From NCBI RefSeq assembly GCF_030407765.1, contig NZ_JASDCU010000004.1, positions 62,001 to 126,000 of the forward strand: 64,000 nucleotides of DNA. Direction: 5' to 3'. A program made the position numbers and the translations under genes. This document shows, piece after piece, positions 17,807 through 27,112 of this stretch (within the stretch, counting starts at the first letter, position 1; the number at the start of each line of letters is the position of its first letter). Under the pieces are notes generated by a model that made no database searches, was not told where the DNA came from, and saw only the letters and a list, made by a program, of their open reading frames with translations. This DNA is from Microbacterium sp. APC 3901 (GTDB lineage: Bacteria > Actinomycetota > Actinomycetes > Actinomycetales > Microbacteriaceae).

Positions 17807-18676
17807 ATGACAGTCACCCTGCTCGGCGCCACCGAGATCCGCCGCCTCGCCGCCGAGCTCGACGTCACCCCGACCAAGAAGCTCGGACAGAACTTCGTCG
17901 TCGACGCGAACACCGTGCGCAAGATCGTGCACGCGGCCCGTGTGCAGCCGGGCGAGCGCGTCGTCGAGGTGGGGCCTGGGCTCGGTTCGCTCACGCTCGC
18001 GATCCTCGAGACCGGGGCATCCGTCACCGCCGTCGAGATCGATCACCGGCTCGCGGCCCGTCTGCCCCGGACGGCCGAAGAGCACGGTGTTCCGGCCGAC
18101 ATGCTCACGGTCGTCGATGCCGATGCACTGCGCATCACCGAGCTGCCCGGTGAGCCCACCGTGCTCGTCGCCAATCTCCCGTACAACGTCTCCGTCCCCG
18201 TGCTGCTGCACTTCCTCGAGAACTTCTCGTACCTGCAGCGCGGTGTCGTGATGGTGCAGGCCGAGGTCGCCGAGCGCATCGCGGCCAAGCCGGGGTCGAA
18301 GATCTACGGCTCCCCGAGTGTCAAGGCGGCCTGGTACGGCGAGTGGAGGCTCTCGGGCACGGTGTCCCGTCAGGTCTTCTGGCCGGTGCCGAACGTCGAC
18401 AGCCTCCTGGTCGGCTTCGACCGCTCAGAGGGCGAGCGTGGCACGGAGGACGAACGTCGACTCACCTTCAAGATCGTGGATGCCGCCTTCAACCAGCGGC
18501 GCAAGATGCTGCGTCAGGCGCTGTCAGGCCTCTTCGGCAGCTCGGCCGCAGCATCCGACATCCTGGTCGCGGCGGGAGTCGCGCCGACCGCTCGTGGCGA
18601 AGATCTCACGGTCGACGACTATCACCGTGTCGCGCGGCACGTCGCCCAGATCGAAGACGCCGCCATCACCGGCTAA
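17807..18676 (+). CDS. rsmA: 16S rRNA (adenine1518/1519-N6)-dimethyltransferase
   Basis: 289 residues (also called KsgA). KKLGQNFVVDANTVRKIV at about 24-41, SAM motif I VVEVGPGLGSLTLAIL (about 49-64), acidic AVEID, and the catalytic NLPYNVSVPVL (about 123-133) are all present. It dimethylates two adenines in the 3' hairpin of 16S rRNA late in 30S assembly. The C-terminal helical domain, with FNQRRKMLRQAL, is complete. The TAA stop (18674-18676) forms the first half of the -10 of the next gene. Confidence 0.96.
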   Translation: MTVTLLGATEIRRLAAELDVTPTKKLGQNFVVDANTVRKIVHAARVQPGERVVEVGPGLGSLTLAILETGASVTAVEIDHRLAARLPRTAEEHGVPADMLTVVDADALRITELPGEPTVLVANLPYNVSVPVLLHFLENFSYLQRGVVMVQAEVAERIAAKPGSKIYGSPSVKAAWYGEWRLSGTVSRQVFWPVPNVDSLLVGFDRSEGERGTEDERRLTFKIVDAAFNQRRKMLRQALSGLFGSSAAASDILVAAGVAPTARGEDLTVDDYHRVARHVAQIEDAAITG

Positions 18677-18679
18677 TCT
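18674..18679 (+). promoter_or_regulatory. Leaderless -10 box (TAATCT) of the aldo/keto reductase gene
   Basis: TAATCT includes the ksgA stop codon; 6 nt later is GTG 18686. Confidence 0.65.
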
Positions 18680-18685
18680 GGCACG

Positions 18686-19753
18686 GTGACCGAGTCCCCC
18701 CGCTTCCGTCCGAACGTCCCTGAGCTCCACCGGCCGTACGCCGCCGATGAGAGCCGCTATCAGCAGTTCGAGTACCGCCAGGTCGGTACCTCGGGGCTCT
18801 ACCTGCCGCCCATCTCGCTGGGCCTGTGGTGGAACTTCGGCGACAACATCCCGCTCGACAACCAGCGTGCTCTGCTGCGCCATGCGTTCGACCGCGGCAT
18901 CACGCACTTCGACCTCGCGAACAACTACGGTCCGCCCTACGGCTCGGCCGAGAAGAACTTCGGCCGCATCTTCGCCGAGGACTTCCGCCCCTACCGCGAC
19001 GAGCTGATCATCTCGTCGAAGGCGGGCTGGGACATGTGGCCGGGGCCGTACGGCGACCTCGGAAGCCGCAAGTACATCCTCGCGAGCGCCGAGCAGTCGC
19101 TGACGCGCATGGGCCTCGACCACGTCGACATCTTCTACTCGCACCGAGCAGACCCGGTGACACCGGTGGCCGAGACCATCGGCGCGCTCGACACCCTCGT
19201 GCGTCAGGGCAAAGCGCTCTATGTGGGCATCTCGTCATACAGCGCCGAGCGCACGGCGGAGGCCGTCGCCGTCGCCGCCGAACTCGGCACCCCGCTGGTC
19301 ATCCATCAGCCCGCCTATTCGATCCTCAACCGCTGGGTCGAAGACGGGCTCACCGAGAAGCTCGAGCAGTCCGGCGTCGGCGCGATCGCCTTCACCCCGC
19401 TCGCGCAGGGGCTCCTCACCGACAAGTACCTCGGAGACGGCACCGCCGCGCGCGCGCAGAAGCGCGGGTCGCTGCCGGACGCTCCGCTGTCCGAGGCTGC
19501 GCTCCAGACGCTCCGGTCGCTCAATGCCATCGCCGAGCAGCGCGGGCAGTCGCTGGCGCAGATGGCGATCCAGTGGACGCTGCGCAATCCGGTGGTCGCC
19601 TCCGCGCTGGTCGGGGCGTCCCGCCCCGAGCAGCTCGATGAGAACATCGCCGCCGTCAACGGCCCCGCGTTCACCGCTGACGAGCTCAGTCGTATCGATG
19701 AGGCGGCCGGCGCCATCGACGTCGACCTGTGGGCGTCGTCCACGGAGCTGTGA
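18686..19753 (+). CDS. Aldo/keto reductase (L-glyceraldehyde-3-phosphate reductase/YghZ type)
   Basis: 355 residues, (beta/alpha)8 barrel. GTSGLYLPPISLGLWWNFG opens the fold; catalytic Asp and Tyr are in HFDLANNYGPP, Lys in IISSKAGWDMW and His in DIFYSHRAD, so the tetrad is complete. The C-terminal NADPH site ALVGASRPEQLDENIAA is present. The Trp-rich WDMWPGPYGDLGSRKYI segment is specific to the YghZ/Kv-beta-like branch, which reduces L-glyceraldehyde 3-phosphate and methylglyoxal-type aldehydes. It lies inside the ksgA-ispE pair, normally adjacent, so it looks like an insertion in a conserved block. Leaderless GTG start. Confidence 0.92.
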   Translation: MTESPRFRPNVPELHRPYAADESRYQQFEYRQVGTSGLYLPPISLGLWWNFGDNIPLDNQRALLRHAFDRGITHFDLANNYGPPYGSAEKNFGRIFAEDFRPYRDELIISSKAGWDMWPGPYGDLGSRKYILASAEQSLTRMGLDHVDIFYSHRADPVTPVAETIGALDTLVRQGKALYVGISSYSAERTAEAVAVAAELGTPLVIHQPAYSILNRWVEDGLTEKLEQSGVGAIAFTPLAQGLLTDKYLGDGTAARAQKRGSLPDAPLSEAALQTLRSLNAIAEQRGQSLAQMAIQWTLRNPVVASALVGASRPEQLDENIAAVNGPAFTADELSRIDEAAGAIDVDLWASSTEL

Positions 19754-19766
19754 CGGGAGCACCGAG

Positions 19767-20699
19767 ATGAGCTTCGCCGCCCCCGTCGACTCCGTGCATG
19801 TCCGCGCGCCGGGCAAGATCAACGTCTACCTCGGCGTGGGCGGCCGTCATGACGACGGGTACCACGCGCTGGCGACCGTGTTTCAGGCGGTGTCGCTCTA
19901 TGAGGATGTGATCGCGCGGCACGCCGACGACTTCTCGATCACGGTGTCCGGGGTCGACGACCCCGACACGGTGCCGTTGGATGATCGCAACCTCGCGATG
20001 CGGGCGGCCAAGCTGCTCGCGACCGCAGCAGAGTACGACGGCGGGGTGGCGCTGGAGATCCGCAAGAGCGTGCCCGTCGCCGGGGGCATGGGAGGCGGAT
20101 CGGCGGATGCCGCCGCCGCCCTCGTGGCCTGCGATGCGCTGTGGGGCACCGGGTTCTCGACGGCACGCCTGCACGAGCTCGCGGCCCGACTCGGCGCTGA
20201 TGTGCCGTTCGCGCTGCACGGCGGAACCGCCGTGGGCACGGGGCGGGGAGATCAGCTCAACCCGGCACTGGCACGGGGGCGATTCGACTGGGTGCTCGTC
20301 CCGAGCGACGAGGGCCTGTCCACGCCGGTCGTCTACGCGCGGCTCGACGCTCTGCGTGAAGCCGAGGGTGCGCTCGCCGACGACCCGCCGCTCTCGCTCG
20401 AGGTTCCGGCGCCCGTGCTGCAGGCGCTGCGCTCGGGAGACCCTGAACTGCTCTCCGAGAGCATCTACAACGACCTTCAGGAGGCCGCTCTGCATGAGCG
20501 GCCGGAACTCGAGACCACGATCCTGCGCGGCATCCATGCGGGTGCCCTGCAGGGGATCGTCTCCGGCTCAGGACCCACCGTCGCACTTCTCTGTGCGAGC
20601 CCCGAGGGCGCGCAGGAGGTCCAGTCGCTGCTGCGAGAGCACGGGCTCGAGTCGCTGCACGTGCACGGCCCGGTGCCGGGCGCGCGCATCCTCGCCTGA
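19767..20699 (+). CDS. ispE: 4-diphosphocytidyl-2-C-methyl-D-erythritol kinase
   Basis: 310 residues, GHMP kinase. RAPGKINVYLGVGGRHDDGYH at the N-terminus, the ATP-binding glycine loop PVAGGMGGGSADAAAALVA (about 97-115) and the C-terminal SGSGPTVALL (about 268-277) are all typical. It phosphorylates CDP-methylerythritol in the non-mevalonate isoprenoid pathway. ATG 19767 has GGGAG about 9 nt upstream and lies 13 nt after the aldo/keto reductase stop, so it can be cotranscribed with it. A bipartite GC-rich hairpin follows. Confidence 0.95.
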   Translation: MSFAAPVDSVHVRAPGKINVYLGVGGRHDDGYHALATVFQAVSLYEDVIARHADDFSITVSGVDDPDTVPLDDRNLAMRAAKLLATAAEYDGGVALEIRKSVPVAGGMGGGSADAAAALVACDALWGTGFSTARLHELAARLGADVPFALHGGTAVGTGRGDQLNPALARGRFDWVLVPSDEGLSTPVVYARLDALREAEGALADDPPLSLEVPAPVLQALRSGDPELLSESIYNDLQEAALHERPELETTILRGIHAGALQGIVSGSGPTVALLCASPEGAQEVQSLLREHGLESLHVHGPVPGARILA

Positions 20700-20700
20700 C

Positions 20701-20745
20701 GCGCGCCGCCCGCATCCTCGCATCAGCGAGGTGCGCTCGGCGCGC
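20701..20745 (+). terminator. Bipartite hairpin after ispE
   Basis: Outer stem GCGCGCC (20701-20707)/GGCGCGC (20739-20745) encloses an inner stem CCTCGC (20716-20721)/GCGAGG (20726-20731) with loop ATCA. No T tract. Confidence 0.5.
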
Positions 20746-20751
20746 GTGGCA

Positions 20752-20784
20752 TACATAATGAAGTGACGATGTGACCGTGCACAT
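20752..20784 (+). promoter_or_regulatory. Promoter and operator of the second LacI-family gene
   Basis: A TACATAAT -10 region (20752-20759) is followed by the operator ATGTGACCGTGCACAT (20769-20784), placed at about +5 to +20. The operator matches the reverse complement of the site at 21873-21888 at 15 of 16 positions, which points to self-repression. Confidence 0.75.
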
Positions 20785-20799
20785 ACAAGGAGGTCTGTG

Positions 20800-21813
20800 A
20801 TGTCGACCACCTCCGAGCGTGCCCGGATGCCGAGCATCCGCGATGTCGCCCGACTCGCGGGGGTGTCGCACCAGACCGTCTCGCGGGTGCTGAACGATCA
20901 CCCCAGCATCCGCCCCGAGACCAAGGCCAAGGTCCTCGACGCCATCGCGGTGCTCGACTATCGCCCCAATCTCGCAGCGCGGGCGCTGGTCACCAGCAAA
21001 TCCAACATGCTGGGCATCCTCGCGGCGACCGTGGGGGAGTTCGGCCCCACCTCCTCGATCGTCGGAATCGAGGAGGCCGCTCGCGAAGAGGGGTACTCGG
21101 TCTCGACGCTCAACCTCTCGGCCACGACGCCGGAGGCGATCGGCAACGCCCTGCGGCAGCTGGCGCGCGAGCAGGTCGACGGCATCGTGGTGCTGGCGCC
21201 GCAGGTCCGAGCGTTCCATGTGCTCAAGGGCATGGCGGTCGAGATGCCGTTCGTGTCGCTGCAGACCGCGTCGGGTTCCGACGGGGTGACGCTGTCGGCC
21301 GACCAGGTCGCGGGCGCTCGCACCGCCACTGAGCATCTGATCGGACTCGGGCACAGCGACATCATCCACATCGCCGGACCGCAGGACTGGATCGAGGCCG
21401 AGTCGCGCATGCGCGGATATCTCGATGCCCTGCGCGAAGCCGACCTTCCGACCTTCCCGCCGATCCGCGGTGACTGGACGGCGGACTTCGGCTATTTCGC
21501 GGGGCAGGAGCTGTCACGACGCCGCGATTTCACGGCCGTGTTCGTCGCGAACGATCAGATGGCGATCGGTCTGCTGCACGGTTTCCGGGATGCCGGCGTC
21601 CGCGTGCCCGAGGATGTGAGCGTCGTCGGCTTCGACGACATCCCCGTGGCCGCGCATGTCGCGCCGACGCTGAGCACCGTGCACCAGGACTTCCCTGAGC
21701 TCGGCCGCCGGGCGGTGCGGATTCTGCTTGCGCAGATCCGGGGGGAGCAGGTGCCCCAGTTCGGGCCGCTCCAGACCACTCTGCGCACGAGAGAGTCGTC
21801 GGCACCTCGATAG
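20800..21813 (+). CDS. LacI-family regulator, probable repressor of the adjacent monosaccharide importer
   Basis: 337 residues. The helix-turn-helix and hinge are MPSIRDVARLAGVSHQTVSRVLNDH ... LDYRPNLAARALVTSKS (about 10-65). The effector-binding domain ends with FVANDQMAIGLLHGFRDAGVRVPEDVSVVGFDDIPVAAHVAPTLSTV. ATG 20800 is preferred over the adjacent GTG 20797 because AGGAGG at 20788-20793 is 6-7 nt from the ATG. The same 16-bp operator is found upstream of this gene and upstream of the ABC importer that starts 108 bp downstream, so self-control and control of the importer are likely. The inducer is probably one of the imported sugars. Confidence 0.93.
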   Translation: MSTTSERARMPSIRDVARLAGVSHQTVSRVLNDHPSIRPETKAKVLDAIAVLDYRPNLAARALVTSKSNMLGILAATVGEFGPTSSIVGIEEAAREEGYSVSTLNLSATTPEAIGNALRQLAREQVDGIVVLAPQVRAFHVLKGMAVEMPFVSLQTASGSDGVTLSADQVAGARTATEHLIGLGHSDIIHIAGPQDWIEAESRMRGYLDALREADLPTFPPIRGDWTADFGYFAGQELSRRRDFTAVFVANDQMAIGLLHGFRDAGVRVPEDVSVVGFDDIPVAAHVAPTLSTVHQDFPELGRRAVRILLAQIRGEQVPQFGPLQTTLRTRESSAPR

Positions 21814-21835
21814 AGCCACAATTTGGCTCGTGGTC

Positions 21836-21888
21836 TTGACAGCGTCTCAGCGAGCGTAGACTATGTAATCCAATGTGAACGGTCACAT
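21836..21888 (+). promoter_or_regulatory. Promoter and operator of the monosaccharide ABC operon
   Basis: TTGACA (21836-21841) is a perfect -35. The -10 is TAGACT (21857) or GACTAT (21859), 15-17 bp away. The operator ATGTGAACGGTCACAT (21873-21888) has perfect 6-bp arms and lies at the transcription start, where a bound LacI protein would block it. Confidence 0.8.
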
Positions 21889-21920
21889 CGAAGGTGACCG
21901 CCCGTCGCGAGGAAGATCTT

Positions 21921-23489
21921 GTGAGCACCACAGCAACGTTGCCGGTCGTGTCAGGCCCCATCCTGGAGATGCGCAGCATCACCAAGGAGTTCCCGGGTGT
22001 CAAGGCGCTGTCCGACGTGTCCATCACCGTCCGCGCAGGAGAGATCCATGCGATCTGCGGCGAGAACGGTGCCGGGAAGTCGACCCTGATGAAGGTCCTC
22101 TCCGGCGTGTACCCCTACGGCACGTATGAGGGGGAGATCCTGCTCTACGGCGAGGAGCAGCGCTACCGCGACATCGCGGCGAGCGAGCAGGCGGGGATCG
22201 CGATCATCCATCAGGAGCTCGCGCTGATCCCCGAGCTCTCGATCACCGAGAACATCTTCCTCGGCAATGAGATCCGCCGCTTCGGCAAGATCGACTGGCG
22301 CGCTCAGCGGCAGCGCACCGTCGAGCTGCTGGCTCGCGTCGGCCTGCGCGAAGACCCCGACGTCGCGGTCAAGACTCTCGGCGTCGGCAAGCAGCAGCTG
22401 ATCGAGATCGCCAAGGCCCTCAACAAGGACGTCAAGCTCCTCATCCTCGATGAGCCCACCGCCGCCCTCAACGAGAACGACTCGCAGCACCTGCTCGATC
22501 TGATCCTGGGTCTCAAGGCCAAGGGCATCGCGTCGATCATGATCAGCCACAAGCTCAACGAGATCGAGCAGATCGCCGACGAGATCACGATCATCCGTGA
22601 CGGTCGCACGGTCGAGACGCTGGACATCGCGCGCGGTGAGATCAACGAGGACAGGATCATCCGCGGGATGGTCGGACGCTCGCTCGAGAGCCGCTACCCC
22701 GACCGCACCCCCGAGATCGGCGAGGTGTTCTTCGAGGTCAAGGACTGGTGGGTGCAGCACCCCACGGTCTCCGAGCGCATGGTCGTCAAGGGCTCGAACC
22801 TCAACGTCCGCCGCGGTGAGGTCGTCGGCATCGCCGGGCTGATGGGCGCGGGGCGCACCGAGTTCATGATGAGCATCTTCGGACGCTCGTACGGCAACTT
22901 CCAGGGCGGACAGATCGTCAAGGACGGCCGCGAGATCTCGATCCCGGATGTCTCCTCCGCCATCAAGCACGGACTCGCCTACGTCAGCGAAGACCGCAAG
23001 GTGCTCGGGCTCAACCTGCTCGACACGATCAAGCGGTCGGTCGTGGCGGCCAAGCTGTCGAAGATCTCGAAGCGCGGCGTCGTCGACGAGCGCGAGGAGT
23101 ACTCGGTCGCCGAGCGCTACCGCAAGGCGCTGCGCATCAAGACGCCCAGCGTCGAAGAGGGCGTCGGCAAGCTCTCGGGAGGAAACCAGCAGAAGGTCGT
23201 GCTGGCGCGGTGGATGTTCACCGACCCCGACCTGCTGATCCTCGACGAGCCCACCCGCGGCATCGACGTGGGTGCGAAGTACGAGATCTACGCGATCATC
23301 AACGAGCTCGCCTCCCAGGGCAAGGGCGTCATCGTCATCTCCAGCGAACTGCCCGAACTGCTCGGCATCTCCGACCGCATCTACACAGTCTTCGAAGGTC
23401 GGGTCACCGACTGCATCCCGGCCGACCAGGCGACACCCGAGGCCCTCATGCGCAGCATGACCTCCGCGACTCAGAAAGCATCAGCATGA
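21921..23489 (+). CDS. mmsA: Multiple-monosaccharide ABC transporter ATP-binding protein (MmsA/GguA type)
   Basis: 522 residues with two ATPase halves, as in carbohydrate-uptake CUT2 systems. Half 1: Walker [10 protein letters not shown], Walker [16 protein letters not shown], with an atypical signature ([15 protein letters not shown]) as is normal for this branch. Half 2: degenerate Walker A region [11 protein letters not shown], signature [16 protein letters not shown] and [10 protein letters not shown]. It drives sugar import with the permease and binding protein downstream. GTG 21921 is chosen with GAGGAAG about 6-10 nt upstream; the upstream in-frame ATG 21894 is only 5 nt after the operator. 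Its stop overlaps the permease ATG (ATGA). Confidence 0.93.
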   Translation: MSTTATLPVVSGPILEMRSITKEFPGVKALSDVSITVRAGEIHAICGENGAGKSTLMKVLSGVYPYGTYEGEILLYGEEQRYRDIAASEQAGIAIIHQELALIPELSITENIFLGNEIRRFGKIDWRAQRQRTVELLARVGLREDPDVAVKTLGVGKQQLIEIAKALNKDVKLLILDEPTAALNENDSQHLLDLILGLKAKGIASIMISHKLNEIEQIADEITIIRDGRTVETLDIARGEINEDRIIRGMVGRSLESRYPDRTPEIGEVFFEVKDWWVQHPTVSERMVVKGSNLNVRRGEVVGIAGLMGAGRTEFMMSIFGRSYGNFQGGQIVKDGREISIPDVSSAIKHGLAYVSEDRKVLGLNLLDTIKRSVVAAKLSKISKRGVVDEREEYSVAERYRKALRIKTPSVEEGVGKLSGGNQQKVVLARWMFTDPDLLILDEPTRGIDVGAKYEIYAIINELASQGKGVIVISSELPELLGISDRIYTVFEGRVTDCIPADQATPEALMRSMTSATQKASA

Positions 23490-24841
23490 CCACCGACCTC
23501 ACGACAACGAAGCGTGGCTTCCACTTCGGCGACATCCGCAAGATGTTCGGAAGCAACGGCACCTCGTCACTGCGCCAGTTCGGCATCCTGGGCAGCCTCA
23601 TCGTCATCATCGCCCTGTTCGAGATCCTGACGCTGCTGCGCAACGGACCGAACGGTGCGACGCTGACCTCGGGCAACCTGATCAACGTCATCAACCAGTA
23701 CTCGTTCATCCTGATCCTCGCGATCGGCATGGTGATGGTCATCATCATGGGGCACATCGACCTGTCGGTCGGCTCGGTGGCGGCCTTCACCGGCATCATC
23801 GTCGCGAAGTCGATGGCCGACTGGAACCTCCCTTGGCCGGCGGCGATCCTGCTCGGTCTCGGTGTGGGTGCACTCGTGGGTGCCTGGCAGGGATTCTGGG
23901 TGGCGTATGTCGGGGTGCCCGCGTTCATCGTGACGCTCGCCGGCATGCTCTTCTTCCGTGGCGCGCAGCAGTGGATCGGCGACGCTCAGACGATTCCGGT
24001 GCCCAAGGGCTTCCAGGTGATCGGCACCGGCTATCTGCCTGAGGTCGGGCTTCCGCTCGATTTCAACGTTCCGACCATGCTTCTCGCCCTGCTCGCCGTG
24101 GCGTGGCTGGTCTTCTGGGAGATCCGCACCCGTCGTCAGCAGCACAAGATGGGCTCCGACAGCGCACCTCTGTGGGTCAGCGTGGTCAAGGTCGTGCTGC
24201 TCTCGGTCGTCGTCCTCGCCGCTGCGTGGATGTTCGCGACCGGTCGCCCCGGCACGAGCTTCCCGGTTCCCGGGCTGATCCTGCTCGCCCTGGTCATCAT
24301 CTACTCCTTCATCACGCGCAACACCGTGTTCGGCCGTCACATCTACGCCGTGGGTGGCAACCGCCAGGCTGCACGCCTCTCGGGTGTCAAGGACCGCTGG
24401 GTCGACTTCTTCGTCATGATGAACATGTCGATGATGGCCGCACTCGCCGGCATGATCTTCGTCGCCCGTTCGCAGGCATCCGGACCGAACGACGGCACGG
24501 GCTGGGAGCTCGACGCCATCGCATCGGTGTTCATCGGTGGCGCCGCCGTCGCCGGTGGTATCGGCACCGTGATCGGGTCGATCATCGGTGGTCTGGTCAT
24601 GGCCTTCCTCAACAACGGTCTCGCGCTGCTCGGCCAGGGCGCCGACGTCGTCTCGATGATCAAGGGCCTCGTGCTCCTGCTCGCCGTCGGCATCGACGTC
24701 TGGAACAAGCAGCAGGGCCGCCCGTCGCTCATCGGCTTCATGATGCGTCGCTCGAACCGTCAGCAGGATCCGGCCACCGAGACGTTCGAACCCAACAGGA
24801 CTTACCAAGCCCCTCCCGTCGACAAGACGAGGGCCGAGTAA
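23486..24841 (+). CDS. mmsB: Multiple-monosaccharide ABC transporter permease (MmsB/GguB type)
   Basis: 451 residues, about ten membrane helices. [22 protein letters not shown] (about 83-104) is the CUT2 permease signature and [20 protein letters not shown] is the cytosolic coupling loop. The protein is longer than ribose-type permeases because of an extra segment between helices (about 175-260), as in XylH/GguB. It forms the homodimeric channel for sugars delivered by the ChvE-like protein. The start overlaps the mmsA stop. Confidence 0.93.
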   Translation: MTTDLTTTKRGFHFGDIRKMFGSNGTSSLRQFGILGSLIVIIALFEILTLLRNGPNGATLTSGNLINVINQYSFILILAIGMVMVIIMGHIDLSVGSVAAFTGIIVAKSMADWNLPWPAAILLGLGVGALVGAWQGFWVAYVGVPAFIVTLAGMLFFRGAQQWIGDAQTIPVPKGFQVIGTGYLPEVGLPLDFNVPTMLLALLAVAWLVFWEIRTRRQQHKMGSDSAPLWVSVVKVVLLSVVVLAAAWMFATGRPGTSFPVPGLILLALVIIYSFITRNTVFGRHIYAVGGNRQAARLSGVKDRWVDFFVMMNMSMMAALAGMIFVARSQASGPNDGTGWELDAIASVFIGGAAVAGGIGTVIGSIIGGLVMAFLNNGLALLGQGADVVSMIKGLVLLLAVGIDVWNKQQGRPSLIGFMMRRSNRQQDPATETFEPNRTYQAPPVDKTRAE

Positions 24842-24842
24842 G

Positions 24843-24877
24843 CGGATTCTCCGCGCAGTGCTCGCACGCAGAATCCG
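24843..24877 (+). other. Intercistronic hairpin before the binding-protein gene
   Basis: CGGATTCT (24843-24850) pairs with AGAATCCG (24870-24877) around a 19-nt loop in the 60-bp gap between permease and binding protein. Hairpins here often protect the downstream mRNA so that binding protein is made in excess; that role is inferred. Confidence 0.5.
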
Positions 24878-24901
24878 TCACATCACACAGAAAGAGATCA
24901 C

Positions 24902-26023
24902 ATGAAGAAGATCATCGTCACAGCGACAGCGCTCGTCGCGACGGCTGCCTTCGCACTCACGGGTTGCTCCGGTGAGCGCGGCGGCGGAACCGACACGGGA
25001 TCCGGCGAAGAGGCCGAAGCAGGCTTCGAAGCAGGCTCGCCGATCGGCGTCGCGCTTCCCGACAAGACCAGTGAGAACTGGGTCCTCGCGGGCCAGCTCT
25101 TCACGGACGGCCTCGAAGAGGCCGGCTTCAAGGCCGACGTGCAGTACGCTCCGGCGAGCAACACGGTCGCCGAGCAGCAGAACCAGATCCAGGCCATGGT
25201 CACCAACGGCGCCAAGGTCATCATCATCGGCGCGAAGGATGGCAAGCAGCTAGCCACCCAGGTGCAGGCCGCCAAGGACGCAGGCGCCTACGTGATCGCC
25301 TACGACCGTCTGATCGAGAACACCGAGGCTGTCGACTACTACGTTGCGTTCGACAACTTCAAGGTGGGCCAGCTGCAGGGCCAGGCTCTGCTCGACGGCC
25401 TCGCCGAGCGTGCCGGCCACGAGGCTCCGTACAACATCGAGCTGTTCTCGGGCTCGCCCGACGACGCCAACTCGAAGGTCTTCTTCGATGGCGCGATGGA
25501 CGTGCTCCAGCCCGAGATCGACAACGGCAACCTGGTCGTCGTGTCGGGTCAGACCGAGATCGCGCAGACCGCGACCGAGGGATGGCTTCCGGAGAACGCG
25601 CAGAACCGTATGGACACGCTGCTGACCTCGTCGTACAGCGGTGACACCGTGGTCGACGGTGTGCTGTCGCCAAACGACACCCTTGCTCGCGCCATCATCA
25701 CCTCGGTGCAGCAGGCAGGCAAGCCGGTTCCGGTCGTCACGGGTCAGGACTCCGAGGTCGAGTCGGTGAAGTCGATCATGGAGGGCATCCAGTACTCCAC
25801 GATCAATAAGGACACCGCGCTGCTCGTCGAGCAGTCGATCAAGATGGTCGGCCAGCTGCAGGCGGGCGAGACCGTCGATGTCAACGACGAAGAGTCGTAC
25901 GACAACGGCGCGAAGATCGTTCCGGCATACCTGCTCGACCCGATCATCGTCACGAAGGAGAACGCTGCTGAGGCGTACGCCAACGTGCCGAGCCTCCTCG
26001 AGATCGTGCAGTCGTACCAGTAA
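24902..26023 (+). CDS. chvE: Monosaccharide-binding lipoprotein (ChvE family)
   Basis: 373 residues. The signal peptide starts MKKIIVTATALVATAAFAL with lipobox LTGC, Cys at 22, then a Gly/Glu linker. The mature protein has the type I sugar-binding fold: GVALPDKTSENWVLAGQLF, NQIQAMVTNGAKVIIIGAKDG, AYVIAYDRLIENTEAVDYYVAFDN and VSPND-like LSPNDTLARAI. YDRLI followed by VDYYVAFDN is characteristic of ChvE-type proteins, which bind galactose, glucose, arabinose, xylose and related sugars. ATG with AAAGAGA upstream. It is the last gene of the operon before a strong terminator. Confidence 0.93.
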   Translation: MKKIIVTATALVATAAFALTGCSGERGGGTDTGSGEEAEAGFEAGSPIGVALPDKTSENWVLAGQLFTDGLEEAGFKADVQYAPASNTVAEQQNQIQAMVTNGAKVIIIGAKDGKQLATQVQAAKDAGAYVIAYDRLIENTEAVDYYVAFDNFKVGQLQGQALLDGLAERAGHEAPYNIELFSGSPDDANSKVFFDGAMDVLQPEIDNGNLVVVSGQTEIAQTATEGWLPENAQNRMDTLLTSSYSGDTVVDGVLSPNDTLARAIITSVQQAGKPVPVVTGQDSEVESVKSIMEGIQYSTINKDTALLVEQSIKMVGQLQAGETVDVNDEESYDNGAKIVPAYLLDPIIVTKENAAEAYANVPSLLEIVQSYQ

Positions 26024-26052
26024 GCGTCGAGTCCTCGTCGAGGGCGAACGAG

Positions 26053-26087
26053 GAGCCGTCCGGGTCATGCGGCCCGGGCGGCTCTTT
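26053..26087 (+). terminator. Rho-independent terminator of the monosaccharide operon
   Basis: GAGCCGTCCGGG (26053-26064) pairs with CCCGGGCGGCTC (26073-26084), one G-T wobble, 8-nt loop, then TTT. It also serves as a buffer for the convergent gene. Confidence 0.8.
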
Positions 26088-26109
26088 GCCATGTCGGGCA
26101 CACGGTGCG

Positions 26110-27036
26110 CTAGCCCCAGTGGGGGTCGTCGGGATCGGGAGAGTCTGTGCCGTCGGCATCTGTCATGATGCGCGCGTCAGCGATCCACGACGTCAGAGGG
26201 CCATCGCGGAGGAGATGAGGTCGCGGTGTGTCGAGCAGAGCCGAGGCGGCCACCTTGTCCAGCGGCGCATCGCTCGCGAAAATGACGACGTTGCCGAGTG
26301 GCCCTTCCGCATCTTCCGGCTCTGCGTCGAGCACGACAGCGACGTGATCGAACACGGTGCTCAGGGTCGCGGCCTGTCGTCGTGAGTATTCGAACGGATG
26401 CCCGTCGAGCAGGTTCACGGCGACCACGCCCGCTGCTGCGGAGCGCGCGGCGACTCGGCGATAGAACTCCTGGCTGGCCACACGATGCCGGATGACGGCG
26501 GCATCCCAGAGATCGACGACGGTGAAGCACGCCTCCACCCAATCGGTGTCGATCGCGGTGCGATAACTCGCGGCGTCGTCAAGTCCGGGGGACGGAGATG
26601 ACGGTAATGGCGATGTCTTCTCATTCGGAAGAGTGGCGTCCGCGACCGTCCGAGCGTCACCGAGGATGACTCGTACGTCAGACCCGGGAGGCAACGGCAG
26701 CGCGTCGATGACGGCGGCGTAGAGCTCGGGTTCGAACTCCACCACCAGCTGAGGTGATCCGGCGCGCGTCGCCTGGACGTAGCGCGCCAGCGTGAGTGCT
26801 CCGGCCCCCAGATGCACGGTGAACAGCGGCGCATCAGGCTCGGCGGCGGCATCCATTGCGCGGGCGATGTGTTGGGTGTAGCTGTACTCGAGGGAGGTGG
26901 GTTCGGTGATCGAGACGACGGACTGCGCAATTCCATCCACGCTGAGCTCGAAGCGGCCGGGTCGCCTTCTCGACTGCACCAGCTTTGCCTTGCGGTCGGC
27001 TAGTGAGAGCGAGAACACCCGGCGACTCCATGGCAC
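26110..27036 (-). CDS. Spermidine-synthase-like SAM-fold protein
   Basis: 308 residues. VHLGAGALTLARYV (about 95-108) is the nucleotide-binding loop and QLVVEFEPELYAAVIDALP the acidic second motif of the spermidine synthase/methyltransferase superfamily; GSDVRVILGDART follows. Conserved polyamine-site residues are not clear, so a true aminopropyltransferase activity is doubtful. Actinobacteria often carry such fused or stand-alone spermidine-synthase-like proteins of unknown role. The GTG start follows TAAACT by 6 nt on the minus strand. The nearest downstream gene is convergent. Confidence 0.78.
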   Translation of the reverse strand: MPWSRRVFSLSLADRKAKLVQSRRRPGRFELSVDGIAQSVVSITEPTSLEYSYTQHIARAMDAAAEPDAPLFTVHLGAGALTLARYVQATRAGSPQLVVEFEPELYAAVIDALPLPPGSDVRVILGDARTVADATLPNEKTSPLPSSPSPGLDDAASYRTAIDTDWVEACFTVVDLWDAAVIRHRVASQEFYRRVAARSAAAGVVAVNLLDGHPFEYSRRQAATLSTVFDHVAVVLDAEPEDAEGPLGNVVIFASDAPLDKVAASALLDTPRPHLLRDGPLTSWIADARIMTDADGTDSPDPDDPHWG

Positions 27037-27042
27037 CTGTCT

Positions 27043-27048
27043 AGTTTA
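27043..27048 (-). promoter_or_regulatory. Leaderless -10 box (TAAACT)
   Basis: Minus strand TAAACT, then AGACAG, then GTG at 27036 of the spermidine-synthase-like gene. Confidence 0.65.
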
Positions 27049-27112
27049 GGCCGGAGGGGATCGGTCGGCGGCTGCCTCTCGAGGAGCAGAGCGCCGCAGG
27101 CGAGCGCGTTCT

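Noticed and set aside
26110..27036. Functional spermidine synthase
   Set aside because: The nucleotide-binding core fits, but polyamine-site residues cannot be identified; kept as spermidine-synthase-like only.
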